Position numbers and translations under genes: made by a program
In this document: piece after piece, positions 35,886 to 44,733 of the stretch
How the letters are laid out: each line of letters opens with the position of its first letter
How positions within the stretch are numbered: the first letter of the stretch is position 1
DNA from: Gillisella terrae
GTDB lineage: Bacteria; Pseudomonadota; Alphaproteobacteria; Rhizobiales; Rhizobiaceae
Assembly (NCBI RefSeq): GCF_004801395.1
Contig: NZ_SSOA01000002.1
Location: forward strand, 62,001-126,000
Length of the DNA stretch: 64,000 bases
Direction: 5' to 3'
Notes under the pieces: model-generated
The model's database searches: none
What the model was told of the DNA's origin: nothing
What the model saw: the letters and a program-made list of their open reading frames with translations, nothing else

Positions 35886-36665
35886 ATGACCAATCTGGAT
35901 TATTGCGCTCTGGTGCTGTTTGGCGCGAGCTGGTTGCTGTTTGCTTCACTTACCAGTGGCCGCATCGCTCTGCCGCGGCCAAGTCTGACCAAAGTGATGT
36001 CCATGCGCCGTCGCATGTGGATTTACAATGCAATCAAACGCGACCTTCGCATGATCGATACGCAAATTATGGCCGGATTGCAAAATGGAACGGCGTTCTT
36101 TGCATCCACCTCCATTATTGCCATGGGCGGTTGCTTTGCCATGCTGGGCGCAACTGACGAAGTTGACGCCGTGTTGCGCGACCTGCCCTTTGTGGGGGTT
36201 GGTGGACGCGTGGCGTTTGAATTCAAGGTCTGCGGCCTTATCGCCATTTTGGGCTATTCGTTTTTCAAATTTGGCTGGTCCTATCGCCTGTTCAATTATT
36301 GCACCATCCTGTTTGGATGCTTGCCCATGGCCGAAGAAGCACGCCGCAATCCAGAACGTACCAAGCGTGATGCCGAAGCCGTCATTGCCATCAACATCAT
36401 TGCGGGCATGAATTTCAATGCGGGATTGCGGGCAATTTTCATGTCCATCGGCTATCTCGGCTGGTTCCTGAATGCCTATATGTTTATGGTCATGACAGTC
36501 TTCATTTTTTCGGTGCTGGTCCATCGCCAGTTCTTTTCCAGTGCCCGTCTGGCTGTGATGGCACAAACCGAGCTGGATGGCGCAGAAATTGGCGTTGAAA
36601 GCCATGAAAAAGACGAGTTTCAAGGCTCTGCCAAACAGGCATCTACGCTGCCGCATAGCTCCTGA
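35886..36665 (+). CDS. DUF599 family membrane protein
   Basis: 259 residues with four to five hydrophobic segments. The N-terminal region (CALVLFGASWLLFASL), RRRMWIYNAIKRDLRMIDTQ and NGTAFFASTSIIAMGGCFAM match the DUF599 family of uncharacterised inner-membrane proteins. The ATG at 35886 begins the conserved part; the upstream in-frame start has no better site. Function unknown. Confidence 0.85.
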   Translation: MTNLDYCALVLFGASWLLFASLTSGRIALPRPSLTKVMSMRRRMWIYNAIKRDLRMIDTQIMAGLQNGTAFFASTSIIAMGGCFAMLGATDEVDAVLRDLPFVGVGGRVAFEFKVCGLIAILGYSFFKFGWSYRLFNYCTILFGCLPMAEEARRNPERTKRDAEAVIAINIIAGMNFNAGLRAIFMSIGYLGWFLNAYMFMVMTVFIFSVLVHRQFFSSARLAVMAQTELDGAEIGVESHEKDEFQGSAKQASTLPHSS

Positions 36666-36741
36666 CGCGGGAATCTGATTAGGAGTTCCGCAGGCAAACA
36701 GGTGCAACAATAGCTTTCAGATAAGGCTTGCTGCATTTTTA

Positions 36742-36840
36742 CTGCATAATTCCTTAAATCGGAATCGATTTAAGGAGAAAATTATGCAGCAGTTTTAAAG
36801 TGCTACAGCACCGTGCGCCATATATGGCGCACGGTGCTGT
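36742..36840. repeat. intergenic palindromic repeat, full copy
   Basis: Two dyads in tandem. The first, 36742-36789, pairs CTGCATAATT with AATTATGCAG outside and CCTTAAATCG with CGATTTAAGG inside. The second, 36805-36840, is a perfect 36-bp palindrome centred on CCATATATGG. AGTTTTAAAGTGCT joins them. Further copies lie at 38847-38894, 47481-47528 and 60731-60838, with partial ones at 20552-20590 and 46579-46614. No coding capacity; resembles intergenic repeats common in Brucella and Ochrobactrum. Confidence 0.88.
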
Positions 36841-36869
36841 AATCGTCGATCCAGCATGAAGGAAATATC

Positions 36870-37838
36870 GTGGGCGTTCAAACCACTTCGACGCAACCGG
36901 GGAAAGCAACAATCCGCATTGGAATGCTGGATGGTTTGCGCGGCCTTGCTCTGCTGGCCATGGCATCCTATCACTTCACCTGGGATCTGGAGTTTTTCGG
37001 CTATATCGAACAGGGCACAGCGGTCACCGGCCCCTGGAGGCTCTATGCGCGCTGCATTGCCTCGACATTCCTGTTTCTCGTCGGCTTCAGCCTGTTTCTC
37101 GCCCATGGTCACGGTATCCGCTGGCAAGCATTTGGCAAGCGTCTGGGACAAATCGCAGCAGCAGCAGTTTTAATCTCCATCGTTACCTATTTCGTCATGG
37201 GCGACGGCTGGATCTTCTTTGGTATTTTGCACGGCATTGCGCTGATGAGCGTGTTTGCACTGCCGTTTTTGCGATTGCCTGCCGCGTTGACCCTCGTGGT
37301 GGCGGTGTTGTCGTTTGTCCTTCCCGCCTACGCCCGCTCGCCAGTATTTGACCATGCGATGTTCTGGTGGCTTGGCTTGTCTGAAAATCTGCCCCGCTCA
37401 AACGACTATGTGCCGCTGTTTCCTTGGTTTGCGGCTGTCCTCGCCGGAATTGCCGCGGCACAGATTGCAGATAAATTCGGTTTGCTTCAGCGATTGGCGA
37501 CGGTTCCCGCCGGGCCGCGCATTCTGTCACTGGCCGGGCGTCACAGCATGGCGTTTTACCTCATCCATCAACCAGTCTTGATTGCACTGGTCTATCTGGC
37601 ATCGCTTCTGGCGCCGCCTCCACCACCGGATCGGGCGGCGGAATATAGCCGCAGCTGTCAGCAATCTTGCGTGGCGGGCGGCAGTGCTGCGAATTTTTGC
37701 ACGCAGTTTTGCGGCTGCACATTGGGGAAATTGCAAGACCAAAAGCTGCTGCAACCACTCCAGTCTGGCGCAATCATAGCAACGCAAGATGAAAGGGTCC
37801 TGAAGCTGGCACGGGAATGTACGATCGCCAGCCAATAA
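36870..37838 (+). CDS. DUF1624 (heparan acetyltransferase-like) membrane protein
   Basis: 322 residues with about seven membrane segments. The opening GMLDGLRGLALLAMASYHFT and the later HSMAFYLIHQPVLIALVY are typical of the DUF1624/HGSNAT acyltransferase superfamily. Its substrate is unknown. After the last membrane segment comes a soluble tail of about 70 residues with several cysteines (SRSCQQSCVAGG, FCTQFCGCTLG). GAAGGA precedes the GTG start at 36870. It is followed by the methyltransferase gene after 11 bases. Confidence 0.8.
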   Translation: MGVQTTSTQPGKATIRIGMLDGLRGLALLAMASYHFTWDLEFFGYIEQGTAVTGPWRLYARCIASTFLFLVGFSLFLAHGHGIRWQAFGKRLGQIAAAAVLISIVTYFVMGDGWIFFGILHGIALMSVFALPFLRLPAALTLVVAVLSFVLPAYARSPVFDHAMFWWLGLSENLPRSNDYVPLFPWFAAVLAGIAAAQIADKFGLLQRLATVPAGPRILSLAGRHSMAFYLIHQPVLIALVYLASLLAPPPPPDRAAEYSRSCQQSCVAGGSAANFCTQFCGCTLGKLQDQKLLQPLQSGAIIATQDERVLKLARECTIASQ

Positions 37839-37849
37839 AGGGTCCTCAC

Positions 37850-38323
37850 ATGAACTACCGTATGAAGCCGCTAAAATACCCATGGCCGCCGCTTCTGTAT
37901 ATCGGTGCCTGTGTTACTGCCTTGTTGCTTGATGATTATGTTGCGATTGCCCCTCTGATTGATCCAAAGGGGACAATTGCTTTGACAGCCGGTGCAATGA
38001 TTGCCACCGGCGCGATTGCCTTCAATGTTTGGGCAATCCATACACTGATGTTGCATTATACATCGCTGAGCCTGCATCAATCCAGACGCCCGCTGATCAC
38101 AGATGGGCCTTATCGATACAGCCGCAATCCCATCTATCTCGGCTATACGCTTCTGATGGTGGCATGTGGCTTGATGCTGGGCAATGGCTGGCTGATGATT
38201 GCGGCCCCCATTGCCGCTCTTCTGACAACGCTCATTGCCATTCGCTACGAAGAATTGCACCAGCTGGTGCGTTTTGGGGTGGATTTTGAGCGCTATTGCC
38301 AACGCACACGGCGATGGATTTAA
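37850..38323 (+). CDS. ICMT-like membrane methyltransferase
   Basis: 157 residues, about four membrane segments, of the isoprenylcysteine carboxyl methyltransferase/PEMT-like superfamily. The C-terminal signature is clear: LITDGPYRYSRNPIYLGY, then the RYEELHQLVRFG ... FERYCQRTRRWI ending that binds SAM. Bacterial members methylate diverse small or lipid substrates, and this one's is unknown. Start at 37850; it is probably co-transcribed with the DUF1624 gene. Confidence 0.83.
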   Translation: MNYRMKPLKYPWPPLLYIGACVTALLLDDYVAIAPLIDPKGTIALTAGAMIATGAIAFNVWAIHTLMLHYTSLSLHQSRRPLITDGPYRYSRNPIYLGYTLLMVACGLMLGNGWLMIAAPIAALLTTLIAIRYEELHQLVRFGVDFERYCQRTRRWI

Positions 38324-38346
38324 ATTTCAAAACGGTGTCGGGTCAG

Positions 38347-38739
38347 TTATGAGCCGACACCAATTTCCACCAATCGGGTCAGGCAGGCTTCTTCAGCCTG
38401 ATCCAGTTCTGCAAGGGTCTCGTCGATATCCTTGCGTTTTTGGCGCAGCTCGTCACGCTTTTCATCGATACGCGCCATCATCAGTTTCAGCTGACCAATC
38501 TCGCCGGGTGGCTGTTTATAAACCTGAATGATCTCCCGGATTTCGGCGACGGTAAAACCAATGCGGCGAGCGCGCAAAATCTCTTTCAGCATGTGGCGGT
38601 CAGCCCCACGATAAACACGGGTACGGCCCTTGCGTTCGGGCTGAAGCAAGCCTTCGTCTTCGTAAAAACGCAGGGTTCGCGTGGAAACGCCAAACTCGCG
38701 CGTTAACTCGGTGATGCTGTAATATTTCTTCAAGGCCAT
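38347..38739 (-). CDS. MerR-family transcriptional regulator
   Basis: 130 residues: N-terminal winged helix (YSITELTREFGVSTRTLRFY, EDEGLLQPERKGRTRVY) followed by a long dimerisation helix. There is no cysteine pattern for metal binding, so it is not a ZntR/CadR type. The closest resemblance is to LiuR-like regulators of branched-chain or acyl-CoA catabolism. Targets are unknown; no such genes are in the window. Confidence 0.85.
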   Translation of the reverse strand: MALKKYYSITELTREFGVSTRTLRFYEDEGLLQPERKGRTRVYRGADRHMLKEILRARRIGFTVAEIREIIQVYKQPPGEIGQLKLMMARIDEKRDELRQKRKDIDETLAELDQAEEACLTRLVEIGVGS

Positions 38740-38846
38740 AAGATTCCGTATCCGTCGGACCGCAATGATATTAACTTTGACGTAAAAGTCAATTTTTTCA
38801 TTGCATCGGTTCGAAAGACACCTGATGCCGTAGCGCTATAAACTTG

Positions 38847-38894
38847 CTGCATAACTTTCTCCTTAAATCGATTCCGATTTAAGGAATTATGCAG
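38847..38894. repeat. intergenic palindromic repeat, first-dyad copy in reverse orientation
   Basis: CTGCATAACT ... CCTTAAATCGATTCCGATTTAAGG ... AATTATGCAG in pieces: the same nested dyad as 36742-36789 but inverted. The second (GCGC-type) dyad is not clearly present. It sits between the merR gene and the mgtE stop codon. Confidence 0.85.
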
Positions 38895-38915
38895 TAACGC
38901 AATAGTTTGGTGGCG

Positions 38916-40331
38916 TTATATCGAAAACCACCAGCTGGCGAGGCCAAGAAACGAGAAAAAGCCGGTAATATCCGTGACCGTTGTTACAAACACCGCAGAG
39001 GACACAGCCGGGTCGGCCCCTATTTTATCCAGCAACAGAGGAATAAGGATGCCTGCAATGGCTGCGGCCATCATGTTGATCAGCATTGCTGCGGCAATAA
39101 TACCGCCAATATTGACATCATGGAACCAAAAACCGGCAAACAGACCAATCAGCAGCCCAAAAACCACACCATTAATCAGCCCCACACCGGCTTCACGACG
39201 CACAACACGCCATGCATTGTGAATGTCGAGATTGCGGGTGGCGAGCGCACGCACGGTCACGGTCATGGTTTGCGAACCGGCATTGCCCCCCATGCCTGCC
39301 ACAATCGGCATAAGAACGGCCAAGGCCACGATCTGTTCAATGGTTGCCGAAAACAGCGAGATGACGGAAGCCGCCAAAATCGCCGTCACCAAATTCACCG
39401 CCAGCCATGAGACGCGAGACCGCGAAATTTCCGGAATGCTGTCCGACAGTTCTTCGTCACCCACCCCGCCAAGGCGCATCAAGTCTTCTTCGGCTTCTTC
39501 CTGAATAACGTCAACCACGTCATCAATGGTCAGAACGCCGACCAGACGACCACTCTCATCCACCACAGCGGCAGACAGCAAGTCATATTGCTCAAACACC
39601 TGCGCCGCCTCTTCCTGGTCCATTTCGGCCGGAATCGGGTGGTTTGTGTCGCGCATAATGCCTTCAATCTTCTCCATGCGCTTGGTGCGCAGGATACGAT
39701 CAAGATTGACCACGCCCAGCAGTTTGAACGTGGGATCGATGACGAAAATCTGAGTGAAGCTTTCGGGCAATTCCTCTTCGTCGCGCATGTAGTCAATGGT
39801 TTGGCCCACCGTCCAAAAAGGCGGCACAGCCACAAACTCCGTCTGCATACGACGACCAGCCGAGCTTTCCGGGTAATCCAGAGCCCGGCGCAATCGCACC
39901 CGCTCTGTAAACGGCAGCTGGGCCAGAATTTCGTCGCGATCTTCCTGATCGAGGTCTTCAAGAATGTAGACCGCATCGTCCGAATCGATCTCGCCAATCG
40001 CTGCCGCAATCTGCTCATTGGGCATTTGATCGACGATCTGCATACGGATGGATTCATCCACCTCCGTCAGCGCCGTCATGTCGAAGTCGTCACCCAGCAG
40101 GGTGATCATCGGCAAGCGCTGATCGGGATGGATTGCTTCGATCAGATGGCCAAGCTCTGATTCATGCAGCGAGGCGACATTCTCGCGCAAAAACAGCACA
40201 TCGCGGTCAGCAATGGCCGCTCCGACGAGCGTCAGGAAATCGCTGCGGATGGAACCATCCTCATCATAAATATCGTCAGGTTCCGCACTGCGCAGATGTC
40301 CGGGCCTTACCTGCTCATCAATATCGGTCAT
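38916..40331 (-). CDS. mgtE: magnesium transporter MgtE
   Basis: 471 residues in the standard order: N-terminal superhelical domain with repeats (LVGAAIADRDVLFLRENVAS; IGEIDSDDAVYILEDLDQED), two CBS domains (around 150-270) that sense cytoplasmic Mg2+, and five membrane segments with the pore signature PIVAGMGGNAGSQTMTVTVR. Imports Mg2+ and possibly Co2+; the latter could matter beside the cobalamin genes, which is inference. Monocistronic. Confidence 0.94.
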   Translation of the reverse strand: MTDIDEQVRPGHLRSAEPDDIYDEDGSIRSDFLTLVGAAIADRDVLFLRENVASLHESELGHLIEAIHPDQRLPMITLLGDDFDMTALTEVDESIRMQIVDQMPNEQIAAAIGEIDSDDAVYILEDLDQEDRDEILAQLPFTERVRLRRALDYPESSAGRRMQTEFVAVPPFWTVGQTIDYMRDEEELPESFTQIFVIDPTFKLLGVVNLDRILRTKRMEKIEGIMRDTNHPIPAEMDQEEAAQVFEQYDLLSAAVVDESGRLVGVLTIDDVVDVIQEEAEEDLMRLGGVGDEELSDSIPEISRSRVSWLAVNLVTAILAASVISLFSATIEQIVALAVLMPIVAGMGGNAGSQTMTVTVRALATRNLDIHNAWRVVRREAGVGLINGVVFGLLIGLFAGFWFHDVNIGGIIAAAMLINMMAAAIAGILIPLLLDKIGADPAVSSAVFVTTVTDITGFFSFLGLASWWFSI

Positions 40332-40503
40332 GGCTTGGCTCCCGGTCTTTGAGAATCGGAGGATAGTTGATCACCACAGCCATATCCAAAACTCATTGAT
40401 AGAAAATGGTATAACCGGAAAAAACATGCCGGCGGGAGTGGGTTCATGAAAATTCATGGTACCTGCGGATAGATAGAGCAACATCCAACAGAATACAGGC
40501 TCT

Positions 40504-41484
40504 TCAGCCAATAAAATTCACGCTGGAACAAAGGGCAACGAGAGCAAGTCCGACCCACCACGCACGGTCCATCAAAGCAATGCCGCTCAGGATGTCAGAT
40601 GCGCCAATCTTGCGCCGCCCGGCTGCATTCATCATCGGCTCACTCACCCTTTCGCCGCCATAGACCCGCGGGCCAGCCAAGGCCACATCCAGAGCGCCTG
40701 CCGCTGCGGCTTCGGGCCAGCCAGAGTTGGGTGAGCGATGCAGACCATGATCGCGCATCATCACGTTGATACAGCGGCTTGCGGCATGGCCGCCAGCCAT
40801 CAACCACGCACCGCCCGCAATCAAAAAACCGGACAGTCTTGCCGCAGGCCAATTGGCCACATCATCCAGCCGGGCTGCGACCCAGCCGAAATGCAGGTAT
40901 TTTTCTGATTTATGACCAATCATTGAATCGGCCGTATTCAGCATTTTATAAGCCAGCAGGCCGGGAAGGCCGAGCACGGCATACCAAAAGGCCGGGGCCA
41001 CCACGCCATCGGCGAAGTTTTCCGACAGACTCTCCAAGGCAGCACGGCTCACCCCTGCCTCATCCAAGGTGGAGGGGTCTCGACCCACAATCATCGACAC
41101 AGCTTTTCGCCCGCCCTCAAGCCCGTTGCAGCGCAAACCATTTGCCACCGCACGCACATGGTCGAGCAAGCTTTTCTGCGCCAGAAACACCGCCGTCACC
41201 ACCACTTCGAGGGCGGCCCCCAGAGGGCCAAGCGCCATGAAAACGTAATGTAAAAGCGCACCGACCGCCACGCTGATCAGCAGCAGCAGCACAATCGAGA
41301 GTGCTCCAAAAACACGACGGGACGTGGCAGGCCGCGATGGGCGGTTCAGCAAGCGATCGAAGAAGGAAATTCCTGCCCCAAACACAACAACCGGATGCGG
41401 CAGGCGCGACCACAGCCAAGGCGGGTCTCCAACCAAACGATCCAGCACAAGCGCCAGCCCCAACACAAGCAGCTGATACTCCAT
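40504..41484 (-). CDS. cobD: adenosylcobinamide-phosphate synthase
   Basis: 326 residues, several membrane segments, CobD/CbiB family. Joins the aminopropanol arm to adenosylcobyric acid. Signatures: LVLDRLVGDPPWLWSRLPHP near the start, ESLSENFADGVVAPAFWY and NTADSMIGHKSEKY. It starts at 41484 with its ATG overlapping the cobC stop region. Last gene of the operon cobA-cobB-cobC-cobD. Confidence 0.93.
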   Translation of the reverse strand: MEYQLLVLGLALVLDRLVGDPPWLWSRLPHPVVVFGAGISFFDRLLNRPSRPATSRRVFGALSIVLLLLISVAVGALLHYVFMALGPLGAALEVVVTAVFLAQKSLLDHVRAVANGLRCNGLEGGRKAVSMIVGRDPSTLDEAGVSRAALESLSENFADGVVAPAFWYAVLGLPGLLAYKMLNTADSMIGHKSEKYLHFGWVAARLDDVANWPAARLSGFLIAGGAWLMAGGHAASRCINVMMRDHGLHRSPNSGWPEAAAAGALDVALAGPRVYGGERVSEPMMNAAGRRKIGASDILSGIALMDRAWWVGLALVALCSSVNFIG

Positions 41485-42503
41485 CAAGGCTGCGCTCCGC
41501 TTTTGGCCATCCATTTTTTGAGGGATGCCGCCAACCGCCGATCACCACCGTCATCAGGGGAGAGGCCAACGCGAAGCCAATGGGAATTATAATCAAAAAT
41601 CCGGGTCAGGATGTGATCTTGGCAAAAATGGTCATGCAGCTCTGACGCCTGCGCATGCTCGACCAAAGAAAACAGCGGCGTACTGCCTGCAATCTTTAAA
41701 CCGGCCCCCGCTAAAATCCGCTGAAGAGCAGCACTTCGATGGGCAATCTGTTGGCGGATCACATCCGCATCGCCCCGCAACAAATGGGAAGCAACCGCCA
41801 GCGCCGGTCCAGACACGGCCCAGGGGCCGAGCCCGTCGGTGAAGATTTGCGATATTGCATCCCCCGCGATCACAAACCCAAGGCGCACTCCGGCCATGCC
41901 AAAAAACTTGCCAAAGGAGCGGAAGATCACAAGATTATCGTGCTGTTCAACTGCCGGCGCGAGAGAAAGCGCAGGCTGGCAATCGCCAAAGGCTTCATCC
42001 ACCACCAGCACTCCGCCCCAGTTTCGCAAGATCATCGCCAACTCAATCAACACGGACGGCTCAAACACCCGGCCGGTTGGATTGTTGGGATTGACGACCA
42101 CAACCAGGCCATGGTCTTGGCTGATGTCATCCAAACTGTTGATGCGATCGACCGGAATGGCATTGAGCGCAAAACTGCGGCCATATTCGCCATAGGTAGG
42201 CGATAAAATAGCGGCGCGCTTGCCGCGCTTTAACAGCCTTGTCAAAAGCTGAATGGCGGATTGTGTGCCCGGCACAGCCAAAGGCAGGATTTTGCCGCTG
42301 CCATAAAAATCGCGCGCAGCTGCCTGCGCATCCTCCTCAAGCTCACGATCCGGCAAGCGGTGCCAAACCCTTGGCTCAAGGGCGGGCAAAGCGGGCGGAC
42401 ACGGGTTGATGCCCGTGGAAAGGTCCAGCCAGTCGCTTATGCGTCCACCATAGCGGGCAGAGGCTGCCGCCAAACCGCCGCCATGTTTAATAGCACCCGC
42501 CAT
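41484..42503 (-). CDS. cobC: threonine-phosphate decarboxylase, CobC
   Basis: 339 residues, PLP-dependent class I/II aminotransferase fold. Makes the aminopropanol (phosphate) arm of cobalamin. Visible: GINPCPPALP at the start, VVVNPNNPTGRVF, VVDEAFGD, and the PLP lysine in IFRSFGKFFGMAGVRLG. The ATG at 42503 overlaps the TGA of cobB (TGATG). Named CobC in the Pseudomonas scheme; the Salmonella counterpart is called CobD. Confidence 0.92.
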   Translation of the reverse strand: MAGAIKHGGGLAAASARYGGRISDWLDLSTGINPCPPALPALEPRVWHRLPDRELEEDAQAAARDFYGSGKILPLAVPGTQSAIQLLTRLLKRGKRAAILSPTYGEYGRSFALNAIPVDRINSLDDISQDHGLVVVVNPNNPTGRVFEPSVLIELAMILRNWGGVLVVDEAFGDCQPALSLAPAVEQHDNLVIFRSFGKFFGMAGVRLGFVIAGDAISQIFTDGLGPWAVSGPALAVASHLLRGDADVIRQQIAHRSAALQRILAGAGLKIAGSTPLFSLVEHAQASELHDHFCQDHILTRIFDYNSHWLRVGLSPDDGGDRRLAASLKKWMAKSGAQP

Positions 42504-43810
42504 CACGCGCCCTCACCCGCAATATCAATGATATGCATGTAAGAGCCGGCAATCATGCCACGGCGAAGCCCAACACTGCCCAGACTATTGCCCAAGGCAT
42601 CCTGCGCTTCAAACAGCCGGTCAGCATCCCCTTCAAATGTGGCGGTCGAATAGTGAAACTCATGTCCGGTCATGGTTTGTGTGAAAAAGTCCGTGGCAAG
42701 CGGTTTGAGTCTGCGATAGCCGAGATGGCGTTTGCGCTCGGCAAAGCTGGTGTTGAGCGGCAGAAGGCCGAGCATGGCGTGATCAACGCCTTGCGCATCG
42801 GTCAAGGCATCGCCCAGCACCATATAACCACCGCATTCGCCAAAAATCTTCACGCCGCGCCCGGCCGCTTCCAGCATGCCTTGACGAAATTGCAAAGCGT
42901 GGGCAAGCGCTCCAGCATGCAGTTCAGGATAGCCACCCGGCAGATAAATTGCGTCTGCGTCCCGTGCCGGGGCCTCGTCATTGAGCGGTGAGAAAAACGA
43001 AATCTCAGCGCCGCGCCGCCGCCAGCCAAGCAACATGTGATCATAACAAAAGGCAAATGCCCGATCGCGCGCCACGGCAATTTTTGCCCCAAGAGGCCGC
43101 AACCGGTCAATATTGGCAGTGGATTCCCGATCAGGACTGCGCGTTGCAGCCCGAACAATGGCATCCAGATCGCAGCCCTTGGCCACCACCTGAGCAGCGC
43201 GATCAATGAAGCCATCGAGATCGGCATTTTCAGCCGCCTGAACCAGCCCCAGATGGCGCTCAGGCAATGCAAGTGTGGTATCTGTGCGAATAACACCCAG
43301 CACGGGCATGCGAATATCATCCAGCGCCTGCCGCAGCATTGCTTCATGCCGATCGCTGCCGACGCGATTGAGAATGGTGCCGACCACCAGCACGCCGGGG
43401 CGAAAATCGGCAAATCCTTTGACCAGCGCCGCAACAGAATGGGAAGTTTTGGCGCAATCGACCACCAGCACCACAGACAGATCAAGCATACTGGCAAGAT
43501 CTGCGGCAGAGCCGGTGCCATCTGCGGCCCCATCAAACAAGCCCATCATTGCCTCAATCACCAGCTTGCGCCCACCACTGCGATGCAGGGCGGCGTTGGC
43601 GACAATCAATTCCTCGCGCATGGCCCATGGGTCAAAATTGAGGCAGGTTTCTCCGCTTGCAGCGACATGAAAAGCGGGGTCGATGTAATCCGGTCCCGCC
43701 TTGCCGGGAGCCAGTGCCCGACCGGCCTGTTTCAGTGCCCGCAACAATCCAAGCGTGATGGTGGTTTTGCCTGAGCCCGAGGAGGGCGCGGCGATCAAAA
43801 GTCCACTCAT
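42503..43810 (-). CDS. cobB: cobyrinic (or hydrogenobyrinic) acid a,c-diamide synthase
   Basis: 435 residues. The N-terminal P-loop LIAAPSSGSGKTTITLGLL belongs to the dethiobiotin-synthetase-like ATPase part. The C-terminal glutamine amidotransferase part has its nucleophile cysteine in IFGECGGYMVLG. It amidates side chains a and c. CobB and CbiA are homologues; which macrocycle (with or without cobalt) it uses cannot be read from the sequence, but the surrounding CbiX/CbiD/CbiG genes favour the cobalt form. It overlaps cobA by 4 bases. Confidence 0.93.
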   Translation of the reverse strand: MSGLLIAAPSSGSGKTTITLGLLRALKQAGRALAPGKAGPDYIDPAFHVAASGETCLNFDPWAMREELIVANAALHRSGGRKLVIEAMMGLFDGAADGTGSAADLASMLDLSVVLVVDCAKTSHSVAALVKGFADFRPGVLVVGTILNRVGSDRHEAMLRQALDDIRMPVLGVIRTDTTLALPERHLGLVQAAENADLDGFIDRAAQVVAKGCDLDAIVRAATRSPDRESTANIDRLRPLGAKIAVARDRAFAFCYDHMLLGWRRRGAEISFFSPLNDEAPARDADAIYLPGGYPELHAGALAHALQFRQGMLEAAGRGVKIFGECGGYMVLGDALTDAQGVDHAMLGLLPLNTSFAERKRHLGYRRLKPLATDFFTQTMTGHEFHYSTATFEGDADRLFEAQDALGNSLGSVGLRRGMIAGSYMHIIDIAGEGA

Positions 43811-44649
43811 CGGCTCACTCCTTGCTTGCTCTTGGCAAAAGGATCGGTTTGCAAAACACGGCCAGATAGCGCGCCCAGCCAATCCAGTGAAGCCCTCAGG
43901 CGCACCACCTCGCCAACCACAACAATGGCCGGAGGCTCGACGGACTGATCGCGCAAGACCGACTCCGCTTCGCCCAAGGTGGTTTCCACCACCCGCTGCT
44001 TTTGGGTTGAGGCATTGCAAACAAACGCCAAAGGCTCATCATGGCTTCTGCCTGCGGCTATCAACTGCTTGGTGATAAAGCCAATATGCTTCATGGCCAT
44101 ATACATCACAATCACCGGCGCACCCTTGGCAATCGCTTGCCAGTCGATCTGCTTCGGCACTGCGCCCGTTGCATCATGGCCAGTCAAAAATGTCACGGCA
44201 TAATTGGCATCGCGGTGCGTCACCGGAATACCGGCATAGGCCAAACCGCCAATGCCTGCCGTGACACCGGGCACGATGCGAAAGGGAATTCCATTCTCAA
44301 CCAGCGTCAGCGCTTCTTCGCCACCGCGACCAAACACAAAGGGATCGCCGCCCTTGAGCCGCAGAACCCTTTTGCCTTCCCGCGCCAGCTCCACCAGACG
44401 CATTGAAATATCATGCTGTTTGGCAGAGGGCTTGCCGCCGCGCTTGCCCGCAAGCTCCAGCGCGGCCTTTGGCCTTGCAAGAGAGAGGCAGGCAGCATCC
44501 ACCAAAGCATCATGCACAATCACATCCGCCTGTCTGAGCGCGTGCGCGGCAAGCAGTGTCAAAAGACCCGGATCACCGGGGCCTGCACCCACCAGCCACA
44601 CGTGCCCCTGCTCAAGCTCTGGCAATTGCTGAAAGAGATCATCTGTCAT
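43807..44649 (-). CDS. cobA: uroporphyrinogen-III C-methyltransferase
   Basis: 280 residues. SAM-dependent methylation of uroporphyrinogen III at C2 and C7 to precorrin-2, the entry to corrin and sirohaem. The tetrapyrrole methylase signature is WLVGAGPGDPGLLTLLAAHA, followed by LRLKGGDPFVFGRGGEEA and PGVTAGIGGLAYAGIP. No CysG-type dehydrogenase or ferrochelatase half. First gene of the operon, divergent from cbiD. Confidence 0.94.
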   Translation of the reverse strand: MTDDLFQQLPELEQGHVWLVGAGPGDPGLLTLLAAHALRQADVIVHDALVDAACLSLARPKAALELAGKRGGKPSAKQHDISMRLVELAREGKRVLRLKGGDPFVFGRGGEEALTLVENGIPFRIVPGVTAGIGGLAYAGIPVTHRDANYAVTFLTGHDATGAVPKQIDWQAIAKGAPVIVMYMAMKHIGFITKQLIAAGRSHDEPLAFVCNASTQKQRVVETTLGEAESVLRDQSVEPPAIVVVGEVVRLRASLDWLGALSGRVLQTDPFAKSKQGVSR

Positions 44650-44733
44650 GGTTCCAGCTCTATGCTGCCATGGTCAAAAATGCAATCGCGAGCCCCACCT
44701 TCCCCCGACATCACTCATTGATTATAAAGGGCT

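Noticed and set aside
38347..38739. The MerR gene as regulator of the zntA promoter
   Set aside because: It lacks the metal-binding cysteines of ZntR/CadR and resembles LiuR-like regulators; it is also 28 kb away.
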